DNA from: Bacilli bacterium
Lineage (GTDB): Bacteria > Bacillota_I > Bacilli_A > ML615J-28 > CAG-698
DNA length: 6,463 nt
Assembly (NCBI GenBank): GCA_023228385.1
Contig: JALOBF010000089.1
Location: forward strand, 1-6,463
Direction: 5' to 3'
Shown here piece after piece: positions 1-5,924 of the stretch. The position numbers and the translations under genes are program-made. The notes under the pieces were generated by a model. The model was not told the origin of the DNA. It did not search any database and saw only the letters and a program-made list of their open reading frames with translations. The number at the start of each line of letters is the position of its first letter. Position 1 is the stretch's first letter.

Positions 1-611
1 GAAATACCGGTATTTGTAACCTGAATCATTTTATTCACCCGAGAAACTGATTTAGCTGCTAATGCATCAACAACCATTACATAATCAACTTCAATTTTGT
101 TAATTACGGCTTCAGTAATATCATATGTTTCGATTCCTGTATTGCCCATTACTCCGGGAGCAATAGCACTTATTTCACTAATGCCTTCCGATACTTCATC
201 GGGATTTAAAACAAACATATGGCGGGTAACAATAACATTGTCCATGACCATAGGTCCCAAAGCATCGGGTGTAACATTAACATTACCCAAACCAACTAAT
301 AATCCCTTTTGTTGAGAGGGATTTATATTTTCTGCTTTTAGCACTTCTTTTATAATTAAACTTAGTGCCTCTTCACATTTTACCAGGTCATCATGGTCAT
401 GGGTTTTAATTGCTGTCGTATCAAGGCAATAATAAATTCCCGGCTTTTTATTAATCTCCCGTCCAACATTTTCAGTAATTACAGTTCGTTTAATAATTAA
501 TTTATCATGCGTAAACTCATCATTAATAACTTCATCGACATGTTGTATTTTCTCCATATCCAATGTTTCGAATGCTAAATCGGTACGAACTTTAAATTTG
601 TCTAATTCCAT
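1..611 (-). CDS. gpr: Germination protease GPR, N-terminal part (runs off the left edge)
   Basis: GPR is the atypical aspartic protease that starts breakdown of the DNA-protecting small acid-soluble proteins when a spore germinates. The window holds 203 complete codons; the gene continues beyond position 1, and family members are about 370 residues. I see the family signatures GLGNVNVTPDALGP (about residues 107-120), VTRHMF, ISAIAPGVMGNTGIET (about 147-162) and VVDALAAKSVSRVN (about 180-193). The two Asp residues matching those shown to be essential in the Bacillus megaterium enzyme (D127 and D193) fall at D116 and D182, with the same 66-residue spacing. The N-terminus contains RTDLAFET, which resembles the self-cleavage site where the zymogen propeptide is removed; the propeptide would be about 11 residues here, against 15 in B. 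megaterium. The ATG at 611 is preceded by GAGGTG six bases upstream. In Bacillus the gene is under forespore sigma factors, but I could not find a convincing sigma-G box here. Confidence 0.96.
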   Translation of the reverse strand, partial: MELDKFKVRTDLAFETLDMEKIQHVDEVINDEFTHDKLIIKRTVITENVGREINKKPGIYYCLDTTAIKTHDHDDLVKCEEALSLIIKEVLKAENINPSQQKGLLVGLGNVNVTPDALGPMVMDNVIVTRHMFVLNPDEVSEGISEISAIAPGVMGNTGIETYDITEAVINKIEVDYVMVVDALAAKSVSRVNKMIQVTNTGI

Positions 612-617
612 AAATTT

Positions 618-623
618 CACCTC
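618..623 (-). promoter_or_regulatory. Ribosome binding site of gpr
   Basis: On the minus strand GAGGTG lies six bases before the ATG at 611. It fixes the gpr start at MELDKFK, just ahead of the conserved RTDLA segment. Confidence 0.8.
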
Positions 624-695
624 GGTGTTATTGTTTACCAAAACAGTATTTTTAAAAAGGCAAATTATGGTTTTAACAAAAATACAATATTTTTC

Positions 696-724
696 TTGAT
701 TTCTGTTGCGTTTTTTGGTAAAAT
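696..724 (+). promoter_or_regulatory. Probable sigma-A promoter of rpsT
   Basis: TTGATT (696-701), a 17-base spacer and TAAAAT (719-724) make a good housekeeping promoter, with transcription expected to start near 731, about 22 bases before the rpsT ATG. A weaker overlapping alternative is TTGCGT (706-711) with an 18-base spacer and TATACT (730-735). Inferred from sequence only. Confidence 0.65.
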
Positions 725-740
725 TAATATATACTAAGTT

Positions 741-746
741 GGAGGT
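741..746 (+). promoter_or_regulatory. Ribosome binding site of rpsT
   Basis: GGAGGT lies six bases before the ATG at 753, a strong Shine-Dalgarno match that confirms this start. Confidence 0.85.
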
Positions 747-752
747 ATCGTT

Positions 753-1016
753 ATGGCAAACATTAAACAACAAGCTAAGCGTATTATTACAAATGAAAAA
801 AGAAGACAAAGAAATATTTCATTTAAATCCTCTGCTAAAACAGCCATGAAAAAAGTTGAAGCGGCCGTAAAAGATAATAATTATGAAGAAGCATTAAAAG
901 CTTATCAATTAGCTTCAAAAAAATTAGACAAGGCCTTGGCTAAAGGGATTTATCATAAAAATTTTGTCAGTCGTAATAAATCAAAATTAGCAAAAATGAT
1001 TAATACGATAGCTTAA
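753..1016 (+). CDS. rpsT: 30S ribosomal protein bS20
   Basis: The 87-residue lysine/arginine-rich protein has the hallmarks of bS20, which binds 16S rRNA early in small-subunit assembly. It starts with MANIKQQAKRIITNEKRR, the family's basic N-terminal helix. It then has the middle segment SAKTAMKKVEAAV and the C-terminal KALAKGIYHKNFVSRNKSKL, where the mostly invariant G-x-x-H-K-N-x-x-S-R-x-K-S-x-L pattern is clear. The length is normal for the family. The gene is monocistronic: it has its own promoter upstream and a hairpin terminator that begins within its TAA stop codon. It lies opposite in direction to both gpr and holA, the same arrangement as in Bacillus subtilis, which supports the whole block being vertically inherited. 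Confidence 0.98.
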   Translation: MANIKQQAKRIITNEKRRQRNISFKSSAKTAMKKVEAAVKDNNYEEALKAYQLASKKLDKALAKGIYHKNFVSRNKSKLAKMINTIA

Positions 1017-1038
1017 ACATCGATAAGATGTTTTTTTT
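1015..1038 (+). terminator. Rho-independent terminator of rpsT
   Basis: A 7-bp stem AAACATC (1015-1021) / GATGTTT (1027-1033) with loop GATAA is followed by an unbroken T run (1031-1038). It begins inside the rpsT stop codon, and its T run ends two bases before the 3' end of the group II intron that comes in from the other strand. Confidence 0.8.
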
Positions 1039-1042
1039 AATC

Positions 1043-1078
1043 GAGTAGAGGCTAATCGCTAAAAATTTTGCCCCTCTC
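1043..1078 (-). ncRNA. Group II intron domain VI with bulged branch-point A
   Basis: Minus-strand GAGAGGGGC (1078-1070) pairs with GCCTCTACTC (1052-1043) if one adenosine, the complement of T1046, is left unpaired. That bulged A lies seven nucleotides from the intron 3' end, where the lariat branch point is expected in this family. The loop is 17 bases. Confidence 0.85.
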
Positions 1079-1080
1079 AC

Positions 1081-1112
1081 ACCACCGTACGTACCGTTCG
1101 GTATACGGCGGT
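1081..1112 (-). ncRNA. Group II intron domain V (catalytic hairpin)
   Basis: On the minus strand, 1112-1104 pairs with 1089-1081 (9 bp, one G-U) and 1103-1100 pairs with 1095-1092 (4 bp), separated by a two-base CG bulge on the 3' side and capped by the tetraloop GAAC. A long lower stem, a two-base bulge, a short upper stem and a tetraloop are the defining architecture of domain V, the ribozyme's active-site helix. No base pair is broken. Confidence 0.9.
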
Positions 1113-1594
1113 TCAATTTATAATTAAATCTACTCTATTGTAAAGGTCTAATACTGAGATTAGACCTCTTTTCATTAATCTGTTGTTTATAATTGTTGCG
1201 CTACCACATGTATAATGGTAACCTTTCCTACAACCTGCAGTACGCCTTGCATTTCTTTTAGTTGCACCAAGTATAAACAAAGATTCAAATCTCTTCTTAA
1301 ATGTTTTCCATTCTTTGAGATTTTAAAGTAATGTACCCAGCCATTAATAAATTGTCTTAATTTAAAGAATCTATAATCCAGGTTTATGCTCCAATTTCTT
1401 TTGGTTAATGCTTTTAAGTTTCTTCTTAGATTCTTTACGGGAAATAACTTGGTATTTGCCTTTACTATCTAAATAGGATCCGAAACCTAGGAACTTAACC
1501 CCTTTAGGCTTACTTATTTTACTTTTAGTCATATTAACAATTAGTCCTGATTTCTTTTCAATAAAGGTTTTAATCAGTAATCTAGTATTTCCAC
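1113..1594 (-). pseudogene. Remnant of group II intron reverse transcriptase/maturase
   Basis: Pieces of the protein lie in different frames. The first (about 1598-1373) reads TRLLIKTFIEKKSGLIVN, then SKPKGVKFLGFGSYLDSKGK, typical of the end of the reverse transcriptase domain, and ends at TAG. About one base out of frame, overlapping the end of the first, LTKRNWSINLDYRFFKLRQF and INGWVHYFK match the maturase (X) domain. After another shift, with about 25 expected residues missing, WKTFKKRFESLFILGATKRN followed by RRTAGCRKGYHY and GLISVLDLY resembles the usual C-terminus and stops at TGA (1115-1113), right against domain V. The catalytic reverse transcriptase blocks, including the YADD motif, are absent, and there is no C-terminal endonuclease domain. 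A ribosome binding site-like AAAGGAGG (1611-1604) precedes a GTG at 1594 that starts VEILDY before a stop; this may be the original start, now joined to the distal part by a deletion. No functional protein is possible. Confidence 0.85.
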
Positions 1595-1826
1595 TTTTGT
1601 TTTCCTCCTTTATCGTGGATATTCAAATCACTGTTTTGAGTAACCTTCAAGGATATACCTTTATTCTTCCTCATTAACACATTCTAGTTATTAAATATCC
1701 CAAGTTTAGTTCTACTAGCAGCTATAAATTGTTCGGCTCTTCCTGGTTTCCTAGTACTATGGCTTCTGATGGCTAACCGGTTCGGCTATGAATGATAACT
1801 ACTAATATCATACCCGTCACACTATT

Positions 1827-1857
1827 AAAAAAGAATGCTTGATGCATTCCCTTTTTT
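1827..1857 (-). terminator. Rho-independent terminator of holA
   Basis: On the minus strand GAATGC (1849-1844) pairs with GCATTC (1838-1833) around loop ATCAA. The stem can be extended by two G-U and several A-T pairs into the flanking A run, and the T tract is 1832-1827. It starts immediately after the holA stop and is followed four bases later by the intron's GTGTG end. Confidence 0.8.
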
Positions 1858-2818
1858 ATATACCGAATAAAAAAAACTCTAATCCCGTTTTAACATCGAT
1901 TTGACCGCTTTTTATTTTGTAATCTAAATCGCTTAATTGAGAAACATACTTACGAATAAGGTTATAATCAAACGATCGGGCATTTCTCACCATATAGTAG
2001 GCGCGTCCCGACGATACCTCCATTGCTTGTGCAACATCGGCTTGACGATAACCTTCCTGAAGCATTAGATTTACCGTCAATAATTCCCGCATGCTTTTAA
2101 CAACCAAATTAAATAAATAATAGGCATCATTCCCTATCTTTATTAAATCGCGATAAATATTAATGGCTTTAGTTTTATCTTGATCGATAATAGCGTTGGA
2201 TAAAGCAAAAACATCGTTTTGAATTTCTTTGATTACAACATTATTAACTATATCAGCCGTTATTATTTCATTGTCTCCGGCATAGGCAATAAGTTTATCT
2301 AATTCATTTTTTGCAGTCATTAGATCTTTTCCAACTAAACGATAAAACGCTTTAACAGCTTCATCACCAAATATGATATTATTTAAAGCAGCTTGGCGTT
2401 TAATCCATCCATACATCTCAATTTCTGATAGTTCTTTACTATAATTTACAAAATTGCCACTTAGTATTTTTTTTACCTCGGATTTTCTTTCATCGGGTTT
2501 TATTCCGTAACCATTGATAATTAAAACAGTTGTTTCCATTGGATGTTCAAGATAATCCAATAGTCTTTTCTTCTCCCCAGTTTCAAGATTTTTTTCCGCT
2601 GTTAAAAAGTAAGGGTTCTTTACAACAATAACTTTTATATTACTCATAAACGGAGGCATTAAGGCATCATTTAAGGCATCGTTTAATGAGAATTCTTCCA
2701 TATCGTAATAAGTAACATTATATTCGTTGGCACCTGATTCGTTTATTAAGCGATTGATCTTATTTTCAATTAAATATTGCTCATCGCCAAGAAATAAATG
2801 CACATTGCCAATCTTCAT
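1856..2818 (-). CDS. holA: DNA polymerase III delta subunit
   Basis: The 320-residue protein fits the HolA family (B. subtilis YqeN, about 347 residues), the clamp-loader subunit that opens the beta sliding clamp during replication. The N-terminus has the family opening VHLFLGDEQYLIENKINRLI (residues 6-25), followed by NVTYYDMEEFSLNDALNDAL and the PPFMSNIKVIVVKNPYFLT block, equivalent to the usual E-A-x-x-x-P-F-F-S-x-x-K-V-V segment. Later come WIKRQAALNNI (about 139-149), the helical segment LVGKDLMTAKNELDKLIAYA, and the C-terminal collar helices ending in DVKTGLEFFLFGI. As expected for delta, there is no Walker A motif. The ATG sits three bases after the stop of the zinc-ribbon gene with no strong Shine-Dalgarno, so translation is probably coupled to that gene. 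In Bacillus holA follows comEC directly; here the zinc-ribbon gene and its promoter stand between them. Confidence 0.95.
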   Translation of the reverse strand: MKIGNVHLFLGDEQYLIENKINRLINESGANEYNVTYYDMEEFSLNDALNDALMPPFMSNIKVIVVKNPYFLTAEKNLETGEKKRLLDYLEHPMETTVLIINGYGIKPDERKSEVKKILSGNFVNYSKELSEIEMYGWIKRQAALNNIIFGDEAVKAFYRLVGKDLMTAKNELDKLIAYAGDNEIITADIVNNVVIKEIQNDVFALSNAIIDQDKTKAINIYRDLIKIGNDAYYLFNLVVKSMRELLTVNLMLQEGYRQADVAQAMEVSSGRAYYMVRNARSFDYNLIRKYVSQLSDLDYKIKSGQIDVKTGLEFFLFGI

Positions 2819-2821
2819 AAT

Positions 2822-3604
2822 TTATGCCCAAATCTCATATATTATAATTTTTTTATTTTCACTATCATATATTACTAAGATGCAATCATAATCTTCATCA
2901 CTAACCGGAATTGAATATGAGCCATTGTTTCGGTTATAACAAATAAAATATCCGTTTACAGTGAAGTCAAAAAAATCTTCATCCGTTATATTACGCAAGC
3001 GTACTTTTTCCACAACCGTAAACGGTAAGATACGCCATCGGGCATCATCTTCTATTTCATCGGTAAAAGCAGAAGCCTCCTTATGATCCAAACTGATATA
3101 ATAATAATTAACTTTAAAACCATAAGCGGAAAAAACGTTTGAATGTTGATAATAATCTTCCGGAACTTTATTGGGAATATTAAGATTTAACTCTTTCGAA
3201 TAAACTCGTGGTGCTTTATTAGCTTTAATAATATAAGTTATATTAAAAACTAAAAAAACCACCGCTAAAAAAACTGCAACCGTACCAAAAATCGTTCCCC
3301 AAGTTGCCTTTCTGCTTTGCTGGACTTTAAAACTTTTAACACCGTTGATAATTGCTAAAACACCAAAAACTCCGGCAATAAAAATAAGTGGTGAACCTGA
3401 AATAATCATAGCTATTGCTAAACCGGTAATGCCAAAACCAATACAAGTATTAGCAAAAGCAGGGTTCACTAATGCCTTTTGGGATTTTTCATCAACGCTT
3501 ACCGCTTCAATAATTTCCGGTTCTAAAATTAATGCACTGCCGCATTTAGGACAAAAATTAGCTTTTCCGCTTATTTCTTGATTGCAATTATTACATTTCA
3601 TCAT
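2822..3604 (-). CDS. Zinc-ribbon membrane protein of unknown function
   Basis: This 260-residue protein starts with a compact zinc ribbon, CNNC...CPKCG, with the four metal-binding cysteines at residues 4, 7, 18 and 21. A linker (about 24-50) leads to three hydrophobic segments (about 52-70, 72-88 and 104-127), then a positively charged stretch and a soluble C-terminal domain (about 131-260) rich in aromatic and beta-prone residues that I do not recognise. Proteins with an N-terminal zinc-ribbon_2 type domain fused to membrane helices are common in Bacillota, mostly without known function. The reading frame stays open up to an ATG at 3658, but that ATG overlaps the promoter's -35 box, so the ATG at 3604 (MMKCNNC), behind a clear AGAAGGAGAT, is chosen. 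It is the first gene of an apparent two-gene unit with holA, three bases apart. It has no place in the B. subtilis com-holA cluster, so it looks like a lineage-specific insertion. Confidence 0.85.
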   Translation of the reverse strand: MMKCNNCNQEISGKANFCPKCGSALILEPEIIEAVSVDEKSQKALVNPAFANTCIGFGITGLAIAMIISGSPLIFIAGVFGVLAIINGVKSFKVQQSRKATWGTIFGTVAVFLAVVFLVFNITYIIKANKAPRVYSKELNLNIPNKVPEDYYQHSNVFSAYGFKVNYYYISLDHKEASAFTDEIEDDARWRILPFTVVEKVRLRNITDEDFFDFTVNGYFICYNRNNGSYSIPVSDEDYDCILVIYDSENKKIIIYEIWA

Positions 3605-3612
3605 AATAAATA

Positions 3613-3622
3613 ATCTCCTTCT
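3613..3622 (-). promoter_or_regulatory. Ribosome binding site deciding the zinc-ribbon gene start
   Basis: AGAAGGAGAT on the minus strand lies about 8-10 bases before the first of two adjacent ATG codons (3604 and 3601). It rules out the longer open frame starting at 3658. Confidence 0.8.
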
Positions 3623-3629
3623 GATTTCT

Positions 3630-3658
3630 ATGATAAAACAAAAAACAAAGGATGTCAA
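3630..3658 (-). promoter_or_regulatory. Near-consensus sigma-A promoter for the zinc-ribbon gene and holA
   Basis: On the minus strand a perfect TTGACA (3658-3653), a 17-base spacer and TATCAT (3635-3630, five of six consensus bases) lie just past the comEC terminator. Transcription should start near 3623, giving a leader of about 19 bases. This is the best promoter in the window and makes holA expression independent of the com genes. Confidence 0.85.
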
Positions 3659-3664
3659 GTATTT

Positions 3665-3696
3665 AAAAAAGGAAAAGACGTCTTCCGACGTCTTTT
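3665..3696 (-). terminator. Rho-independent terminator closing the comEA-comEC operon
   Basis: A perfect 10-bp stem AAAAGACGTC / GACGTCTTTT (3696-3687 with 3682-3673, loop GGAA) is followed on the minus strand by CC and six T (3670-3665). It lies 59 bases after the comEC stop and just before the next promoter. Confidence 0.88.
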
Positions 3697-3755
3697 ATAT
3701 ATACTCATCAAATATTATATTTGTAATTATAATATTCGATGGACAAAATTATTAT

Positions 3756-5924
3756 TTACTTAATTGTTATGAATATACTCTTTTTTTTAGAATATTTATA
3801 TTTTACCGAATAATGTTGATCGGTGCGATAAACGGTAACATTATTTCGTTGTAAAGTCGCTATCGTTTTTTCGGCAGGAAAACCAAATTGCTCAATCCTT
3901 CCCGTTTGAATGACGGCATATCTTGGCTTTATATTAGCCAAAAGCAGCGGACTGGTTGAGTTCGCACTTCCATGATGCGCTATCTTTACAACATCTACCT
4001 TTAAATTCATTAACGCAATTTTACTCTCAACTGTATTGCCTACATCCCCTAGAAATAAGAAATAGTATTCGCCCACTAAAACGTAAACGACAATACTATT
4101 GTCATTCTCATCCAAATAAGGGGCATCAGGATGAAGTATGTGAAACACTAAATTACCGCAACCTAATTTATCGCCTTTTTTTACTTTTATATCAGCTATT
4201 GAAGATAATTCACTATTATCATATGCACTTACAACAATATTATTAACAGTGAATTCCTTGATTATTTCACTTGCTTCTCCATTATGATCATGATGATTAT
4301 GTGTAATGATTAGATAATCAATTTTTTTAATACCCCTTCGTTTTAAATAACTGGTAACTTCTTTATTTCTGCCATCTCCGGTGTCAATTACAACATTGCA
4401 ACGATTGTATTGATCACAGATTAATATCGATTCGCCATTATATAAATCTAAGAATACAACTTCGGAATAAGACTTAAAACATATTATATTAGAAGTTAAT
4501 AACAAAAACAATAAAAACAAACCTATAAAAAGGTATTTGTATTTTTTAACCGAGTATCCTTTGATAAACCCCCATAAAATTAAATAATAGATGATAATTC
4601 CTAAAAACGTAAAATCGGGAAAGTTAATTCTTATCATAATATATTTAGAAAGAAAAACCGTGAAATTAATGAAGAAGGTTATTAAATGACGATATAGCCC
4701 TAATAAAATCGGGAAAAACAAGACTATCAGGGAAAAAGGTAATATAATATATCCAACCAAGTCAATATACAAAACATTGACCAAAGGGCTTAATATATTA
4801 ATCTCATTATTCAAATTAACAATTATCGGTAATGTTATCAACCAAGAAAACAGTGAAATAAGAAATATTTGGGTGGAATGCTTAGTCTTACTAAGTAAGG
4901 GGGAAGTTATCATTATTGTTAAGGTAACAAGAAAACTCAATATAAAACCATAATGATAAATATAATAAGGATTAACTATGATTAATATAATAAAAATTAA
5001 TGACAATAAATCAAGAGAACTAAAGCCCAATTTTAATTTTTTGTTAATATAATAAAAATCATAAAGTAAAACAGCCCTTATAATCGATGGTGTAAAATTA
5101 ACCAAAATAGCATATAGACCCAAAAAAATAATAATAAAGATTTCCGTTTTATCTTTATCAACATTAAATAAGCGAAATATTTGATAAATAAAACCCACCA
5201 ACAAACCGACATGAAGCCCAGATATCGCAAATAAATGAGAAATACCGTTTATTTTTACGGCTGACATAAAATCATCTTCAAAGCCGCTGGAATCGCCAAG
5301 AATAATTGCATTAAGAAAACTCATGATTGGCCCATCAAACAAAGAACTAAGATATTGATATAATTTTTGTCTGATAATTCCAATATCAAAACGATAACCA
5401 ATGACCTTTAAATGGTTTGCTTTTATTACACCATTTATTTTATGATGCTTTAAATATTGTTGATAATCAAATCCCCCTTCAATATGAGCACAATCAACCG
5501 TATGACTTATCCCCATAACCTCAATACGATCACCAATTTTTATTTGATGAAAATTATAATCATATATATAATATTTCTTTCCTTTATTCTTAACTGTTAT
5601 TCGATTATAATTGTTATATTTTTTGACATCCTTTACATATCCATCAACAGAATCAAGCGTTTCAAACTCATATTTCATCTCAATAATAGCATATCTCATT
5701 ATAAAAAATAAAATAATGATAAAGCTGATATAAAAAATCCTATTGTCTTTTTTAAAAAGATAATAGCCATAAGCACAAAAAAATATAATGGCAAAATAAC
5801 TTTTTACAAGTAATATTGAAAGCACCAGAAAAAAAGCAATTAAAAACCAATTGTTTATCAGTTTTTTATATACAGATGAATTCTTTAATTTGGTCCAATA
5901 TATTTTTTGAAATACCGTTAACAT
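3756..5924 (-). CDS. comEC: Competence DNA channel protein ComEC
   Basis: ComEC carries single-stranded DNA across the membrane during natural transformation. The 722-residue protein has the complete family architecture: two or three N-terminal membrane helices (about 25-80); a soluble OB-like DUF4131 domain (about 90-175) ending in FDYQQYLKHHKINGVIKA; the multi-helix competence domain (about 195-480) with ILGDSSGFEDDF, GISHLFAISGLHVGL (227-241) and TPSIIRAVLLYDF (278-290); and a C-terminal metallo-beta-lactamase-fold domain (about 487-715). The metal motif HxHxDH is intact at H542, H544, D546 and H547, followed by FLGDVG (624-629) and KIAHHGSANSTSP (647-659). Two family signatures are altered: the usual DVGQGDS reads DLYNGES (493-499), and the usual YGHP reads FGFP (680-683). 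The ATG at 5924 lies inside comEA (59-base overlap) and is preceded by GAGGAT at a fitting distance. No other ATG in this frame occurs before residue 76, so the overlap is probably real. comEB, which lies between comEA and comEC in Bacillus, is absent. Confidence 0.95.
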   Translation of the reverse strand: MLTVFQKIYWTKLKNSSVYKKLINNWFLIAFFLVLSILLVKSYFAIIFFCAYGYYLFKKDNRIFYISFIIILFFIMRYAIIEMKYEFETLDSVDGYVKDVKKYNNYNRITVKNKGKKYYIYDYNFHQIKIGDRIEVMGISHTVDCAHIEGGFDYQQYLKHHKINGVIKANHLKVIGYRFDIGIIRQKLYQYLSSLFDGPIMSFLNAIILGDSSGFEDDFMSAVKINGISHLFAISGLHVGLLVGFIYQIFRLFNVDKDKTEIFIIIFLGLYAILVNFTPSIIRAVLLYDFYYINKKLKLGFSSLDLLSLIFIILIIVNPYYIYHYGFILSFLVTLTIMITSPLLSKTKHSTQIFLISLFSWLITLPIIVNLNNEINILSPLVNVLYIDLVGYIILPFSLIVLFFPILLGLYRHLITFFINFTVFLSKYIMIRINFPDFTFLGIIIYYLILWGFIKGYSVKKYKYLFIGLFLLFLLLTSNIICFKSYSEVVFLDLYNGESILICDQYNRCNVVIDTGDGRNKEVTSYLKRRGIKKIDYLIITHNHHDHNGEASEIIKEFTVNNIVVSAYDNSELSSIADIKVKKGDKLGCGNLVFHILHPDAPYLDENDNSIVVYVLVGEYYFLFLGDVGNTVESKIALMNLKVDVVKIAHHGSANSTSPLLLANIKPRYAVIQTGRIEQFGFPAEKTIATLQRNNVTVYRTDQHYSVKYKYSKKKSIFITIK

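Larger units (their letters stand above)
1040..1822 (-). mobile_element. Degenerate, internally deleted group II intron
   Basis: About 783 bases, read on the minus strand. The 5' end is GTGTG (1822-1818), matching the GUGYG rule of group II introns, and the 3' end is ...CTACTCGAT, ending in AY as expected. In between are a readable domain V hairpin, a domain VI with bulged adenosine, and fragments of the intron-encoded reverse transcriptase/maturase. Complete bacterial group II introns with their protein are around 2 kb or more, so most of the protein gene and probably part of domains I-III are gone: only about 228 bases separate the 5' end from the first possible protein start at 1594. The element fills essentially the whole 839-base gap between rpsT and holA. 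It starts right after the holA terminator, a target preference known for group IIC introns; I do not assign the class firmly. Boundaries could be off by one or two bases. Confidence 0.85.

Noticed and set aside
97..315. Open frame of 72 codons on the plus strand within gpr
   Set aside because: It is antisense to gpr, whose catalytic motifs are clear, and has no ribosome binding site or recognisable domain.
612..720. Possible forespore (sigma-G) promoter for gpr, with a CATAATT box on the minus strand near 660-668
   Set aside because: No matching -35 element occurs at 17-18 bases; GTATT is present, but only 11 bases away. In this AT-rich stretch the -10 resemblance alone is not enough.
1144..1167. 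Perfect 8-bp inverted repeat AGGTCTAA / TTAGACCT inside the intron
   Set aside because: It could be a terminator or a domain IV helix, but it falls within the recognisable maturase C-terminus (RGLISVLDL) and lacks a clean T run, so chance or coding constraint is as likely.
1735..1790. Repeated octamer AGCCGAAC near the intron 5' end (minus strand)
   Set aside because: Two short copies within ribozyme domain I are not evidence of a repeat element or attachment site.
1801..1830. Exon-intron base pairing (EBS1/IBS1) between TTAATA upstream of the splice site and TATTAG near the intron start
   Set aside because: The pairing is possible, but the intron partner lies only about 15 bases from the 5' end, not where EBS1 normally sits in domain I.
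3345..3854. Two plus-strand open frames (3345-3581 and 3582-3854)
   Set aside because: Both are antisense shadows: the first of the zinc-ribbon gene, the second of its promoter, the com terminator and the comEC 3' end. Neither has recognisable domains or a fitting start signal.
3956..4246. Plus-strand open frame of 96 codons, with similar ones at 5457-5711 and 6257-6451
   Set aside because: They lie antisense to comEC and comEA, with low-complexity Ile/Tyr/Leu-rich translations and no ribosome binding site.
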